From Glebionis coronaria (taxonomy: Eukaryota; Streptophyta; Magnoliopsida; Asterales; Asteraceae), in NCBI GenBank assembly GCA_025667525.1, contig CM046874.1:663294963-663358962 (forward strand): a stretch of 64,000 nt of DNA. Reading direction: 5' to 3'. The translations under genes were made by a program, and so were the position numbers. Positions 37,701 to 48,550 of the stretch are shown piece by piece; the first letter of the stretch is position 1; each line of letters begins with the position of its first letter. Under the pieces are notes generated by a model that was not told the DNA's origin, ran no database searches, and saw only the letters and a list, made by a program, of their open reading frames with translations.

Positions 37701-39634
37701 CATTGCCATGCCCTCATGCAATGCTTAGCGATAAAGCAAATTTACACTTTTCTCGTAATCAATCAACCTTGGCCTTATTAAAATACTACTAAACAAAAAT
37801 TAAAGTACTAAGAGAAATTTAAGCTTTAAAGTAAACAAAAGGATAGAAAATAGCTACGTGGAAATAACTTGTAAAGAGATCGAGGACTTACATTAGGGCT
37901 TCGGTGCTGCGACGATTTATCACCCTCAAGTTTCACGTTCCCCAAACTAAGCTTAAAAACGAGATCATAGTTATTATAAGTTAGCAAATCAAACACTTAC
38001 ACACATGGCTTAATTATATGCTTAAACTCCCTTATTCCTAGGTGTATCTCTTATATTTTATTTTTGTCTTAGAATGATCATGAAGATGCATTTTTGGACT
38101 TATTCCGATAGTTTATTTAGGCTGAAAGCAAAGTAGGACGATTTGATCAATAGTTAGATAAAGGACAAAATCTCTTAAAACTGCTTCTCGGGATATCAAA
38201 AAGTTCATATCTTGGCATAACTCGGTTCACGATTTGAGACCTTTCTCGGGCCGATATTTGGCATGTACTTCATACTTCATATCTTGAGAGACGTTCTTGA
38301 GATAATGGTCTTCTCATCGTTAATAGAGTTTCTTCACTTGGAGACTTTTGAGGGGTACTCCAACTTTGTTGACCACGACTTCATGATTATTCTTCAATCT
38401 CTAATTGGGATTTTGAGATACAACGATCCGCCTCCTTTTCGGACTTGGATCTATTTATCCTCATACCTTGTTAGGGTCTTTTCGGATAGACTTCTCCATG
38501 ATCTTATGGGAGTTGATTGCTTTTCGTCGTGAGTCTTGATCCTTCATATTGATTTTGGGAATAATGTTTTTCACATCACTTTGGATCTTCAGCAATAAAA
38601 TGGAATCCTCATGCCTTGTTAGGGCCTTTTCGGACTCGCCAATCTTCGCGCCCCGCTTCATAAGTTATGCCTTGGCTATGAACTCTTATCATTACCGAGC
38701 AACTTTTAAACGATCTTGGGCTAGAAGCTAAGTAACTTATCAAATCGTACGACCTTACTTATTGCAGATAAATTATTAGCAAGTGATGGGAGAATAGGAA
38801 AATAATTACACCAAGTGAGCTTGCGCAAGAATACCGACTTATAATTGACTCTATCATTTCTTGTTCTCCACAATTTAAAATCTCAAGTAATGAGACTCGT
38901 GGATGCTTAGCCTAATAAACCAATTAAGGTCTACATGGTTAAGGATACTAGCTAGAATAAACTTAGATAAGTCTATTCGGGTTGAGTCAAAATAATCGCA
39001 ACGGGCCTAATATGTCAAAGATTTCAAAACTAGCTACACCACTTTATTAATATTTTTTTGACTTTATTGCGGGATATATACATATGAAAGCAACGATAAA
39101 AATTTAAAAATTACGACTAAATGGCCAAAGTTAATTAAAAATTTGAAAAAGATGATTTTCTGGTTAAATGAAGGCATTTTCATGGAAAAGTCCACTTAAA
39201 ACTTCGATAGAAGTCCCCCTACACTTAAGATAAACATTGTCCTCAATGTTTTAAGCATGTGGGAAAAATCTCCCCTACACTTATGACATTGTGCACGTTG
39301 GTTAACTCAAGTTAAGGAAGAGACGACTAAAGTGATCAATTTCAAATGTGAGTATGAAGAAAATTGAATCACGATAGTTGAGAGATAGAACCGGATTTCG
39401 GATAACACGGGAGCACGGTTCTTCAAAGGTTCCAAGAGTGCATTCGTCCCTGTAATCACATCACCACACAAAGACAAACACCTATACAGGTCCCCCTACA
39501 CTTAGGAGGTAAAAAATTAAAAGGATAGATACTCGGGTTGCCTCCCGAGGAGCGCTTGTTTTTGATAACCGAGTCACGAGCCTGACTCGACCCAAAATTA
39601 GTTCATGGGGAACGTGGTGAGGGATGGAATCATC
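37701..39634 (-). other. Athila 3' untranslated region
   Basis: About 1.9 kb between the integrase stop and the 3' LTR. Many Athila elements hold an env-like gene here; I see none, and the open frames present (for example 38263-38532 plus, 38461-38661 minus) lack recognisable features. It carries three extra PPT-like motifs and the phrase 'cgggttgcctcccgagg' common in such elements. Confidence 0.6.
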
Positions 39635-41461
39635 TCATGAGACGTCCTCACCAAAGTACAGCTTCAGACGATGGCCATTCACTTTGAAATTGAGCCCATT
39701 TGGCTGAGAAAGCTCAATGGTCCCATATGGAAAGACTTTGGCAACGGTGAATGGACCAGACCAGCGGCTCTTCAACTTGCCAGAGAAGATCTTCAACCGA
39801 GAGTTAAAAAGTAAGACTTGATCACCAACGTGGAACTCTTGGTTCTTGATTTTTGCGTCATGAAGGATCTTCGTCTTCTCCTTGTAGATCAGCGAGTTCT
39901 CATAAGCTTCATTCCTCAGTTCGTTGAGCTCGTTGAGTTGAATCTTGCGATGATCACCGGCTTTGTTGATGTCGAAGTTATCCCACTTCAAGGCCCAGTA
40001 CGCCTTATGTTCCAGCTCGATGGGAAGGTGGCATGCTTTCCCGTACACAAGACGATAAGGTGTACAACCGATCGGGGTCTTATAAGCAGTACGGAAAGCC
40101 CACAGAGCATCATCTAACTTATCGGCCCACGCGGCACGATGCTATCCCACAGTACGCTCCAAAATTCGCTTCAATCCACGGTTGGATATTTCGGCTTGCC
40201 CATTGGTTTGGGGATGATAGGCGGTAGAAAGACGGTGATTGACACCATACTTTGCCATGACTCTTGCAAATTGATCGTTGGAAAAATGAGTCACACGGTC
40301 ACTGATAATAGCACGAGGAACGCTGAATCTAGCGAACAGCGATTTCAAAAAGTTACAAACCACCCTTGCATCATTAGTAGGTAAAGCTTTGGCTTCAACC
40401 CACTTTGAAACGTAGTCAACGGCAACAAGGATGTATTTGTTTCTTTTAGATGAAGGGAATGGCCCCATAGAGTCGATACCCCAAACATCAAAGATTTCAC
40501 ATTCTTGTATGAAATTCTGAGGCATCTCATCTTTATGAGTGATCTTGCCTTGTTTTTGGCAGGCATCAAAACGTTTAACCATCTCGTGAGCATCACGATA
40601 GATGGTGGGCCAAAAAAATCCCGAGTCAAACACTTTTTTGGCGGTGTATTTGGGACCAAAGTGACCACCGGTGGGTCCTTTGTGGCAAGCGTCAAGGATT
40701 TCTAAAGCTGCCGGTCCATCAACACATCGACGAATAATCAAGTCAGCACATTGTTTGAATAGATACGGGTCATCCCAAAAGTAAGTCTTAATGTCGTTAA
40801 AGAACTTCTTCTTTTTCTGGGATGTTAACCCGTCAACGAGAATTCCACCCGCCAAGTAGTTTGCAATGTCCGCAAACCATGGGGTTTCATCAGCAGTCGA
40901 GTTGATAGACATTAAGGTCTCCAAGGGAAAAGAATCATTGATTTCTTTGTTCGGATGATCCCCCTGGTAAGGATCCTCAAGTCTACTGAGATGATCCGCG
41001 GCTAGGTTTTCAGCTCCTTTTTTATCGCGAATTTCGATTTTAAATTCTTGGAGTAGCAAAACCCAGCGAAGAAGTCTTGGTTTAGAATCTTGTTTAGTTA
41101 ACAAGTACTTCAACGCGGAATGATCGGTGTAAACGATTGTGGTGGAAAGGACAAGATAGGGGCGGAACTTTTCAAAGGCATAGACAACAGCTAAAAGCTC
41201 TTTTTCGGTTGTCGTGTAATGCAATTGAGCCCCAGTCATTGTCTTGCTAGCGTAATGGATTGGTTGGAAGTGTTTATTCACTCTTTGGCCCAAAACCGCA
41301 CCAATAGCATAGTCACTAGCATCGCACATCAACTCGAAAGGCAGATCCCCGATTAGGGGTAACCAAGACGGGCGCCTTAGTTAGCTTATCCTTAAGCAAG
41401 TTGAAGGCATCAAGACACTCTTTGGAAAAGATAAAAGGAGTATCTTTTTCCAAGAGGTGAG
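39635..41461 (-). pseudogene. Athila RNase H and integrase, with frame breaks
   Basis: It continues the polyprotein after a one-base insertion near 41470. A second one-base insertion lies near 41350, just before [17 protein letters not shown], the RNase H core. The integrase zinc region shows H..H ([14 protein letters not shown]) but reads KRFDACQKQ where CDAC is usual, so the first zinc Cys is replaced by Phe. Catalytic residues are visible in WGIDSMGPF (Asp), [10 protein letters not shown] (Asp) and [13 protein letters not shown] (Glu). A TAG stop follows ERTVG at about 40142. The frame then stays open through [20 protein letters not shown] and ends [16 protein letters not shown] at 39635. 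As it stands the product is truncated, although damage is slight. Confidence 0.88.
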
Positions 41462-44400
41462 TCATCGGGCGAGCGATTTGAGAAAATCTTTGATAAATCG
41501 ACGGTAGAAGCCCGCATGACCAAGGAAACTTCTCACACCCTTCACTGTTGAAGGTGGAGGCAACTTAGCGATAACATCGACTTTAGCACGGTCTACTTCA
41601 AGACCGGCTTTGGAGATCTTGTGTCCTAGCACGATGCCCTCTTTTACCATGAAATGGCATTTTTCCCAATTAAGAACAAGGCGAGTGTCTTCGCACCGCT
41701 TAAGCATACGTTCTAAATTGGCAAGGCAAGCAGAGAAAGAATCGCCATAAACCGAGAAATCATCCATGAATACTTCCATAGTGTCTTCCACCATGTCATG
41801 GAAGATAGCCATCATACACCTTTGGAACGTCCCAGGAGCATTACATAAACCAAAAGGCATGCGTTTGTAAGCAAATGTTACATAGGGACAAGTGAATGTG
41901 GTCTTTTCTTGGTCCTTGGGATCGATGGGAATTTGAAAATACCCGGAGAAACCGTCTAAGAAGCAGTAATAGTCATTACCAGCTAGACGCTCGAGCATTT
42001 GATCCATGAAGGGAAGAGGAAAGTGGTCTTTTCTCGTGGCGTCATTGAGCTTGCGATAATCAATACAAACTCTCCACCCAGTAACGAGACGAGTGGGAAC
42101 CAACTCGTTGTGTTCGTTGGGAACAACGGTTATTCCGCCCTTCTTGGACACACAATGGACGGGACTTACCCACGGCGAATCCGAAATAGGGTAGATCAAG
42201 CCGGCATCTAGAAGTTTGATAACCTCTTGTTTGATGACGTCATGAATTTTAGGATTAACCCTTCTTTGGCTCTGGATTAGGGGTTTAAAGTCATCTTCCA
42301 TGAGAATCTTGTGAGTACAAAAGTTCGGATCAATTCCGCGGATATCAGAAATTTTCCAAGCAATTGCCTTCTTATGAGCTTTAAGCACGGCGATGAGGCG
42401 AGATTTCTCTTCTTCTTTCAAGTCCTTAGCAATGATGACGGGTGACTTCTTCTCTTCTTCAAGGAACACGTACTCGAGATGGGGCGGCAACTCCTTAAGT
42501 TCTAAATCCGGAGGATTTTCGATGGGAGGCGTTTTCAAAGTCGGAGCATCGATAGCAATAACCGTGGGAGATGGTGGAGACAGATTGTCCTCTTTGAGAA
42601 GGTTTTCAAAGAAACTCATGTCGTCAGCCAAATCGGTGGGAGACTCGTCATTAGTTAAGTTCACATCTCCCATGGTGGCTTCAAGATCTTTCCAAAAGAA
42701 ATCACTTTCTCCAAATAGAGACAGTGATGAATCAATAGAGGAAACGGTCTCAACATTGGGAAGAGAGGTAGGAATACTTTTGCAAGCATTTTGGAAGTGT
42801 TCTTCACAAGCCTCATCAAGAACGTCAATACAGTTAACACTCTCGTTGGAATAAGGTTGTTTAGACAACTTTACCATGTTGAAGACGATTTTATCATCAC
42901 CCACTCTCATGATAAGCTCACCGGCTTCAACATCGATGAGAGTGCGACCGGTCCTCAGGAATGGACGACCAACAATTAATGGCACACGAGGGTCCATCTC
43001 GTAGTCGACGACGACGAAATCGGCAGGAAAAGTGAATTTGTCGACTCCTACAAAGACGTCTTCGGCTATCCCCACTGGATAAGCAACCGTACGGTTAGCT
43101 AATTCCAGAGTCATTTTGGTGGGGACTAGCTCAGGGAGAGATAATTGCTTCCACACACTAAAAGGCATTAAGTTGATACTAGCACCTAGATCGGCTAAGG
43201 CCATGCAATTCTCTACTCCCGGGAAGTTACAAGGGATTAAGAAACGACCCGGATCACCAAGCTTGGTTGGCAATTTCCTTAAGAGCACTGCAGAGAAATT
43301 CTCATTAAGTTGGGTGTTAGCAATATCAAGAAGCTTCTCCTTGTCGCTAAGAAGATCTTTGAACATTTTTGCGTACTTAGGCATGTGAGCAAGAGCCTCA
43401 GCGAAGGAGATGTTAAAATTCAATTGTTTAAACATTTTAAGAAAGTTCGAAACCTGAATATCGTCCTTGCTTTTGATCTTCTCTTTCCTCAACCTAGATG
43501 GATAAGGTATATCGGAAGAAGAGGAAGGCTTTGGGATCGAAGGATCACTCACATCCTTGGGTGGAGGAGGGGTAGAAGTAAGAGGTGGAGAAATTGGGGA
43601 AGTCGAAGGTTGAGGAATAGGAGCAGGTGACTCGTTCTCCTTAGTCACAACCACCGGTGGAGGTATAGGAAGCTCGGGTTCCTTGGTACCTTTGCCACTG
43701 CGAGTGGTGATTGCTTTCATCTCCCCTCTTGGATTCGCAACGGTGTTACTCGGAAGAGTACCCGAAGAAGAGGGTTGATTACCGTGGAAGAAACTAGCCA
43801 TCATGTTTCTTAAGTCATTTGTTTGACTATCCATAGTGTTTCTCATATCAGCTCTCAGATCGTTCCCTTGTTTCACCAGGTCTGCTTTCAAGTTGCGCAC
43901 TTCCTGTTGGAGATTGTCCATGAGCACATCGTTAGTCTTCATGTAGGTTCCAATGTCTTGGTGTAATGCGGTGGGTTGGTTGGGAGGAGCATTGTATGCG
44001 GGTGGTTGATAAGCAGGTTGCTGGTAAACTTGGTTGTTTCTTTGAGGTGGATGTTGTTGTTTGTGAGGTGGTATGTATGGTCCACGAGATTGTTGTTGTT
44101 GTTGAGGAGGGCGGTTGAGGTTTTGTTGTTGGTTTTGGTTGTTAGGAGTAAAACCAGGTGGTGAGAGATAGTTGTTGGAACGGTAGCTAAGCAAGTTGCG
44201 GTCACCTTGAGGACGAGCTTGATAAGCGGGTTGAGGATAGGTACCGTATGCTGCATTCACATTCTCAGAAGGGTAGTCTTGGGTGGCGGTACAAGTGGTG
44301 TAAGAGTGAGGACCCCCGCATATCTCACATGGTTGGCTAACAGCATTGACTTGAGCGTCTTTAGCGTTTTTAGCGTTAATGCTGTTGGTGTTGCTGGCGG

Positions 44401-45283
44401 TTTGGGTAGCAAGCAATTCAAGAAGCGCAGTGATTTTGTCAATTCGCTTGTCGTTGTCACTAGTACTAGCACTAGCGACATTGGTCCGCACACTCTTGGT
44501 TTGCACACGAGACTTATTCTCAATGATATCCCAAGCAGCATTGGAAGTCTTAGCCAAAAGATTTCCCCCCGAGGCACTGTTTAGTGAATCTTGGTCATTC
44601 ATGCTTAAACCATTATAAAAAGTATTAATTTGGTACACTTTGGTAAAACCATGTTGTGGGCATTTTCTTAAAAGATCTTTGAAACGATCCCAAGATTCAC
44701 TAAACGACTCATCGTACTTTTGTTCAAAATTGATAATTTCATTCCGCAAAGCGGTAGTACGAGAGGGTGGGAAAAAGTAGTTGATAAACTTGGTCTCCAA
44801 ATCCGTCCACGTAAGAATACTCTGTGGCGGTTCCTTAGCAAGCCAGTGCCGGGCTTGTCCCTCTAAAGAAAAGGGAAAAAGTTGTAAACGGATTACCTCT
44901 TGTGGAACACCATTGTATTTGACCGTATTAGTGAGTTGCAAGAATCTCTTGATGTGGTCATGTGGATCATCAATGGTACGCCCCAAGAATGGTTGAGTAG
45001 AGACCATCTGGATAAAGCCGGATTTAAGCTCAAAGTTGTTGGCTGCAAACGCGGGTATGACAATTGGATCATCGTTACCCTCTACATGTGCTTGCAGAAG
45101 TTCAATCATCGGGCGATTATCCGGTAGAGGCTCATTTTTGTTGTTATTATTGTTGTTGAAAGGTGGGTTTTTATTGTTATTATTATTGTTTTGAGGTGGA
45201 TTATTGTTGTTGTTTTGTACACCGGCCATGTCTAAGTCTTCGAGAGGCTCGGGCTCTTGATAAAACGTAGATCGTGTACGCAT
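41462..45283 (-). CDS. Athila gag-protease-reverse transcriptase polyprotein, 1273 codons
   Basis: One open frame from ATG at 45283. Residues 1-50 are Asn-rich. The gag domain covers about 60-260, including EGQARHWLAKEPP and FSESWDRFKDLLRKCPQHG. A zinc knuckle CEICGGPHSYTTC lies at 319-331, followed by a Gln/Pro-rich linker. The aspartic protease site DLGASINLMP is at about 698. Reverse transcriptase starts near 960, with WVSPVHCVSKKGG, FLDGFSGYFQI, MPFGLCNAPGTFQ and the catalytic FMDD at about 1172-1175. The frame leaves the true path at DFLKSLAR because of one inserted base, so RNase H and integrase are out of frame. The gene order and the tRNA-Asp-type primer site fit the Athila lineage of Ty3/gypsy. 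It acts in virus-like particles; expression is unknown. Confidence 0.93.
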   Translation of the reverse strand: MRTRSTFYQEPEPLEDLDMAGVQNNNNNPPQNNNNNNKNPPFNNNNNNKNEPLPDNRPMIELLQAHVEGNDDPIVIPAFAANNFELKSGFIQMVSTQPFLGRTIDDPHDHIKRFLQLTNTVKYNGVPQEVIRLQLFPFSLEGQARHWLAKEPPQSILTWTDLETKFINYFFPPSRTTALRNEIINFEQKYDESFSESWDRFKDLLRKCPQHGFTKVYQINTFYNGLSMNDQDSLNSASGGNLLAKTSNAAWDIIENKSRVQTKSVRTNVASASTSDNDKRIDKITALLELLATQTASNTNSINAKNAKDAQVNAVSQPCEICGGPHSYTTCTATQDYPSENVNAAYGTYPQPAYQARPQGDRNLLSYRSNNYLSPPGFTPNNQNQQQNLNRPPQQQQQSRGPYIPPHKQQHPPQRNNQVYQQPAYQPPAYNAPPNQPTALHQDIGTYMKTNDVLMDNLQQEVRNLKADLVKQGNDLRADMRNTMDSQTNDLRNMMASFFHGNQPSSSGTLPSNTVANPRGEMKAITTRSGKGTKEPELPIPPPVVVTKENESPAPIPQPSTSPISPPLTSTPPPPKDVSDPSIPKPSSSSDIPYPSRLRKEKIKSKDDIQVSNFLKMFKQLNFNISFAEALAHMPKYAKMFKDLLSDKEKLLDIANTQLNENFSAVLLRKLPTKLGDPGRFLIPCNFPGVENCMALADLGASINLMPFSVWKQLSLPELVPTKMTLELANRTVAYPVGIAEDVFVGVDKFTFPADFVVVDYEMDPRVPLIVGRPFLRTGRTLIDVEAGELIMRVGDDKIVFNMVKLSKQPYSNESVNCIDVLDEACEEHFQNACKSIPTSLPNVETVSSIDSSLSLFGESDFFWKDLEATMGDVNLTNDESPTDLADDMSFFENLLKEDNLSPPSPTVIAIDAPTLKTPPIENPPDLELKELPPHLEYVFLEEEKKSPVIIAKDLKEEEKSRLIAVLKAHKKAIAWKISDIRGIDPNFCTHKILMEDDFKPLIQSQRRVNPKIHDVIKQEVIKLLDAGLIYPISDSPWVSPVHCVSKKGGITVVPNEHNELVPTRLVTGWRVCIDYRKLNDATRKDHFPLPFMDQMLERLAGNDYYCFLDGFSGYFQIPIDPKDQEKTTFTCPYVTFAYKRMPFGLCNAPGTFQRCMMAIFHDMVEDTMEVFMDDFSVYGDSFSACLANLERMLKRCEDTRLVLNWEKCHFMVKEGIVLGHKISKAGLEVDRAKVDVIAKLPPPSTVKGVRSFLGHAGFYRRFIKDFLKSLAR

Positions 45284-45481
45284 GCACCTGCAAAAGAACT
45301 AACAAAGGAAAACAAGAAATAATTTTTGGTTTTTATGGTTTTTCTAAAAAAATTTTTTGTATTTTTGAAAATTTTATATTTTTTAGGGTTTTTGAAAATT
45401 TTTGTGAAAAAGTAACGTTCACGGTGAACGGATCCCAAAATCCAAGTTCTCACGAAAAACTGTTGATCTTAACGAGAAGAG
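45284..45481 (-). other. Athila 5' untranslated leader
   Basis: A short leader between the primer site and the polyprotein ATG, with T-rich tracts on the plus strand (A-rich on the minus). No upstream gene. Confidence 0.6.
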
Positions 45482-45496
45482 CCGGCAGCGGCGCCA
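45482..45496 (-). other. Athila primer-binding site (tRNA-Asp type)
   Basis: The minus strand reads TGGCGCCGCTGCCGG, two bases after the end of LTR-A. It matches the TGGCGCCGTTGCCGG site common in Athila elements except for one base. Confidence 0.85.
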
Positions 45497-45498
45497 TT

Positions 45499-47197
45499 TG
45501 ATACTTACGTTTTCATTGGGTTCAGATTAAAGTTCTCGGTATCTCCTCGAATTGATCTCGGCTCTAAGTGGAATGATTTGTTCTTGGTTAATAAAAAGGT
45601 GTTGGTTTGTTTATCTATTTTAAACTAATAACAAATAAGTAAGTGTCGAAAAAGATTAAACTAAAAGACGAGCTTAAAAATAAATATATGAACTAACACT
45701 TGGAAAACTTTGTAAAAATATGAACTTAGTCAGAAAATACTAAAAGAAAATAAGAACGGAATATAGCAAAACAACTTAAATCGGAATAATCTAAAAAAAT
45801 GCAATCGGAATATATTCCGATCTGATTGATCGGAATGTAAACAAGCTCACGGTCGGAATATTTGCAAACAAGTTCAATCAGAATAATGGAAATAAATTGC
45901 AATCGGAATGTCTTGAAATGGATGCTGATCGGAATGTTGCCAAAAGGACTAAGCGGAATATGGGAAAAAAATGCAATCGGAATAATCATAAAATCCCACA
46001 ATCAGAATAATAGTAAAAGTCCAAATTGGAATGTTGGGGAAAATAAGCACTAATCGGAATATTATAACACCTTCCGTCTGAATACACTAAACCCTTTTCC
46101 GATCTAAGGATCGAAATAAAGGGGTGGGTCTGCTCGGAATGTATAGATCGGAAAGGGGTTTATAACCCTTTCCGATTGCCCTATGATCCGAAATAAAAGC
46201 AAGGTAAATAAGCTATTCAATAAGCTACTACCCAAACTAGCTCGAATCCAATATTAAGCTGATCAAATAAGCACTAAAAACAACTTTGCTAACCTTAATT
46301 AAACAAACTTATAAATCAAATAATAAAAAGATGAACTTTTTAAGAAAACTTATAAAAAGTAAATAAGCAAAACTAACAAATAAGCCAATAAGAACAAGGA
46401 TCTTAAAGCTTATTCGTGTATAAACTTAAGGAAACATAAAAAGAAATCAACTTTTTAAGCACAAAATCATTGATGAACAATACGGATCATACGAGATTTG
46501 TACCAAAATCAATCAAAATCAAAGAAAGGAAGGATGAGATTAAAGATTAAAAGCTTGAACTAAACTTTATTAATGAAAAATAATACAAAGGTTTGATCTT
46601 GAAATAGAAAAAGATGAAAACTAGTGAGAGAAAGTTTAGAACATTCTCTCTCTAAAACTAGAGAGAAAATGAAAATCTAAAAACTACCTAAAAAACTAAG
46701 TGTGCAAATTTGTGAAGTAAGGTCATATATATAGGTGTGTCTTGTGGTGGTGGGCTTGTGATTGGGCTTTGGTTTGGGCTTCTTTTTCTTCTTTCTTCTT
46801 TAGTCTTCACGCTTATTCAAATAAACGTTTCCGACTTGGATTTGAGAAGTGTCGGTGAATAATTCTAACTCGTCTTATAATCTTTTGTTTAATAGACTCG
46901 AGTTCTTCGACATATATGAATCTTCCATCTTTGGCTCTATTCTTTGATAAATCTTCAAATAGGCACGATGACTTCAAATCTTTTGCATCTCTTGGACGGT
47001 AGACTTCGTCTTGAGTCTTTTTCCTCGATAAAATCCGTGCAATCCCATGTTTTCTTCAATATTCATCCGGTTGACTCTGAAAACACAATAAATACAAAAA
47101 CCACGCATAATTCCAAACAAATGATATTAAATACGTGTTTTGGTCTTGTTTTAGCCAGAATTAAGTGGTAAAAGGATGGGTGTTTTCACACCTATCA
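45499..47197 (-). repeat. 5' LTR-A of the Athila element
   Basis: 1699 bp and nearly identical to 35984-37683. Its outer edge meets the target duplication CTTAG and the resumed copia LTR. Confidence 0.92.
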
Positions 47198-47202
47198 CTT
47201 AG

Positions 47203-47247
47203 CAGGATCTTGATCTATTTAAAGGGATCAACAAGTAGTATCAGAGC
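47203..47247 (+). repeat. copia LTR end and primer-binding site
   Basis: After CTTAG the copia LTR resumes with CAGGATCTTGATCTATTTAA and ends about 47233 (ATCAACA). Two bases later TAGTATCAGAGC (47236-47247) differs at one position from the Met-tRNA primer site TGGTATCAGAGC. Confidence 0.7.
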
Positions 47248-47310
47248 TTGTTGAGAAACTCTGAATAAGAAGAACAAACCCAAAACCCTTAACCTCACTC
47301 AAATCACACC

Positions 47311-48225
47311 ATGTCTCAGAATGGTGATGAACATCCTCATGTCGAAGCTGTCATTCAGAATAGTGATCCTTTACAAAAAGGACCACCAATCAGGAAAGGT
47401 GCACCATTGTAGCAGCAACACAAACTGCTACACCTTCCCAAAACACTATGTCTTTTGTTAAGCTCCCAATCCTTAAAAACGACAACTATGAAACTTGGGC
47501 CATGCAGATGGAACACTTCTTGAATCACACAGATCACACTCCGTGGATTGTCATTAAGAATGGTAACACACCTAAGAATCTCAATTGGCTAGCAGATGGT
47601 ACTGTTCAAGTATTACCTGTTGTAACTGCTTCTGAGATTCAAGCTGATATTAGAAAAAGAAAGGCCAGAACTACTTTCACTTTCAGAAGATATTCTACCT
47701 AATTTTCATCATTACAAAGATGTTAAACTTATGTAGAATGCCATCATACTTAGATTTGGAGGAAATGACAAATCTAAGAAGATGAATAAAACTTTGTTGA
47801 AACAAGAGTTTGATAGCTTCTCAATCTCTAGTGCTGAAGGTATCCACAAGGGATATGGAAGTTTCAGTAAATTGCTTCTCAATTAACAGTTAATGGTCAC
47901 GATATCCCTAATGATGAAGCAAATCAGAAGTTCTTAAGAGGAGTTCCACCCGAGTGGAAAACTATGGCTATGCACTTCATCACAAGAGATGATTTAGATG
48001 TCACACCATTTTATCATCTCTACAAAAATCTGAGAGTCTATGAGATTGATGTAAGAGGGACTGGACAAGCGGTAACACCTTCATCAAAGCATAACTTGGC
48101 TTTTGTGTCAGAAGGAACTAGCGGTACATACTACCAAGGTACCGCTAGTAGTTCAACTAGCGGTACATACTACCAGGGTATCGCTAGTAATACAACTAAC
48201 AGTACATACTTTCAAGGTATTGCTA
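47311..48225 (+). pseudogene. Ty1/copia gag, decayed
   Basis: A first ATG at 47311 starts MSQNGDE and soon meets a stop. From 47448 the frame reads MSFVKLPILKNDNYETWAMQ, the start motif of Asteraceae copia gag proteins (UBN2/DUF4219 type), followed by a VTASEIQADIRKRKART block. Frameshifts and stops follow. Later pieces read EANQKFLRGVPPEWKTMAMHF and LDVTPFYHLYKNLRVYEID, which match the FLRSLPPxW and LYNNLRVFE motifs. The C-terminal part has three tandem SGTYYQG repeats. The gene is cut at 48226 by a CACTA element. Protease, integrase, RT and RNase H are not present in the window. Confidence 0.8.
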
Positions 48226-48400
48226 CACTAGTACAAAAAAATGGTATCCGTCACACAAAAAGAGTGACCGTAGGCCTATAGTCACACGCGGTTTTTTAGC
48301 CTTTGTGACTAAAGGTCCCGCGACCGTATGTACCATACGGTCACGATCTGATCTAAGTGACGATAACCAGCAAGAAAATGTGACCAATTCTCGAAAATGT
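48226..48400 (+). repeat. CACTA terminal and subterminal motifs
   Basis: CACTAGTAC start followed by inverted short motifs such as CCGTATG/CATACGG, GTGACCG/CGGTCAC and AGTCACACGCGG. These are the kind of sites bound by the TNP1/TNPA protein in En/Spm elements. Confidence 0.7.
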
Positions 48401-48550
48401 GTGACGAAATAGGTACAATATTTGGTGTTTTAGTGAATATGTGTGACGATAAACACTCTACAGTTACACGAGTTTTGTTAAAGAGTGACTATTGTTTATA
48501 ATTTTGTCACATGAATATACAATATGTGTGACATTTACTATGTGATTAGT

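Larger units (their letters stand above)
33877..47197 (-). mobile_element. Athila-type Ty3/gypsy complex with three LTRs
   Basis: Minus-strand order: 5' LTR-A (47197-45499), primer site, gag-protease-RT-RNase H-integrase, long 3' untranslated region, 3' LTR-A (37683-35984), about 500 bp of similar untranslated region (35983-35488), then a divergent LTR-B (35487-33877). CTTAG lies directly outside the left edge (33872-33876) and the right edge (47198-47202), so the whole complex has one target duplication. No duplication flanks the inner LTR-A alone (TCATT versus CTTAG). The two LTR-A copies differ at about 20 positions by eye in 1.7 kb. Confidence 0.88.

Noticed and set aside
41999..45127. 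Several plus-strand open frames of 60-150 codons
   Set aside because: They are antisense shadows of the Athila polyprotein.
35984..47197. Ordinary two-LTR Athila inserted into an older Athila
   Set aside because: The flanks of this inner unit (TCATT and CTTAG) do not match and the older element does not continue on the right, while CTTAG flanks the larger three-LTR unit.
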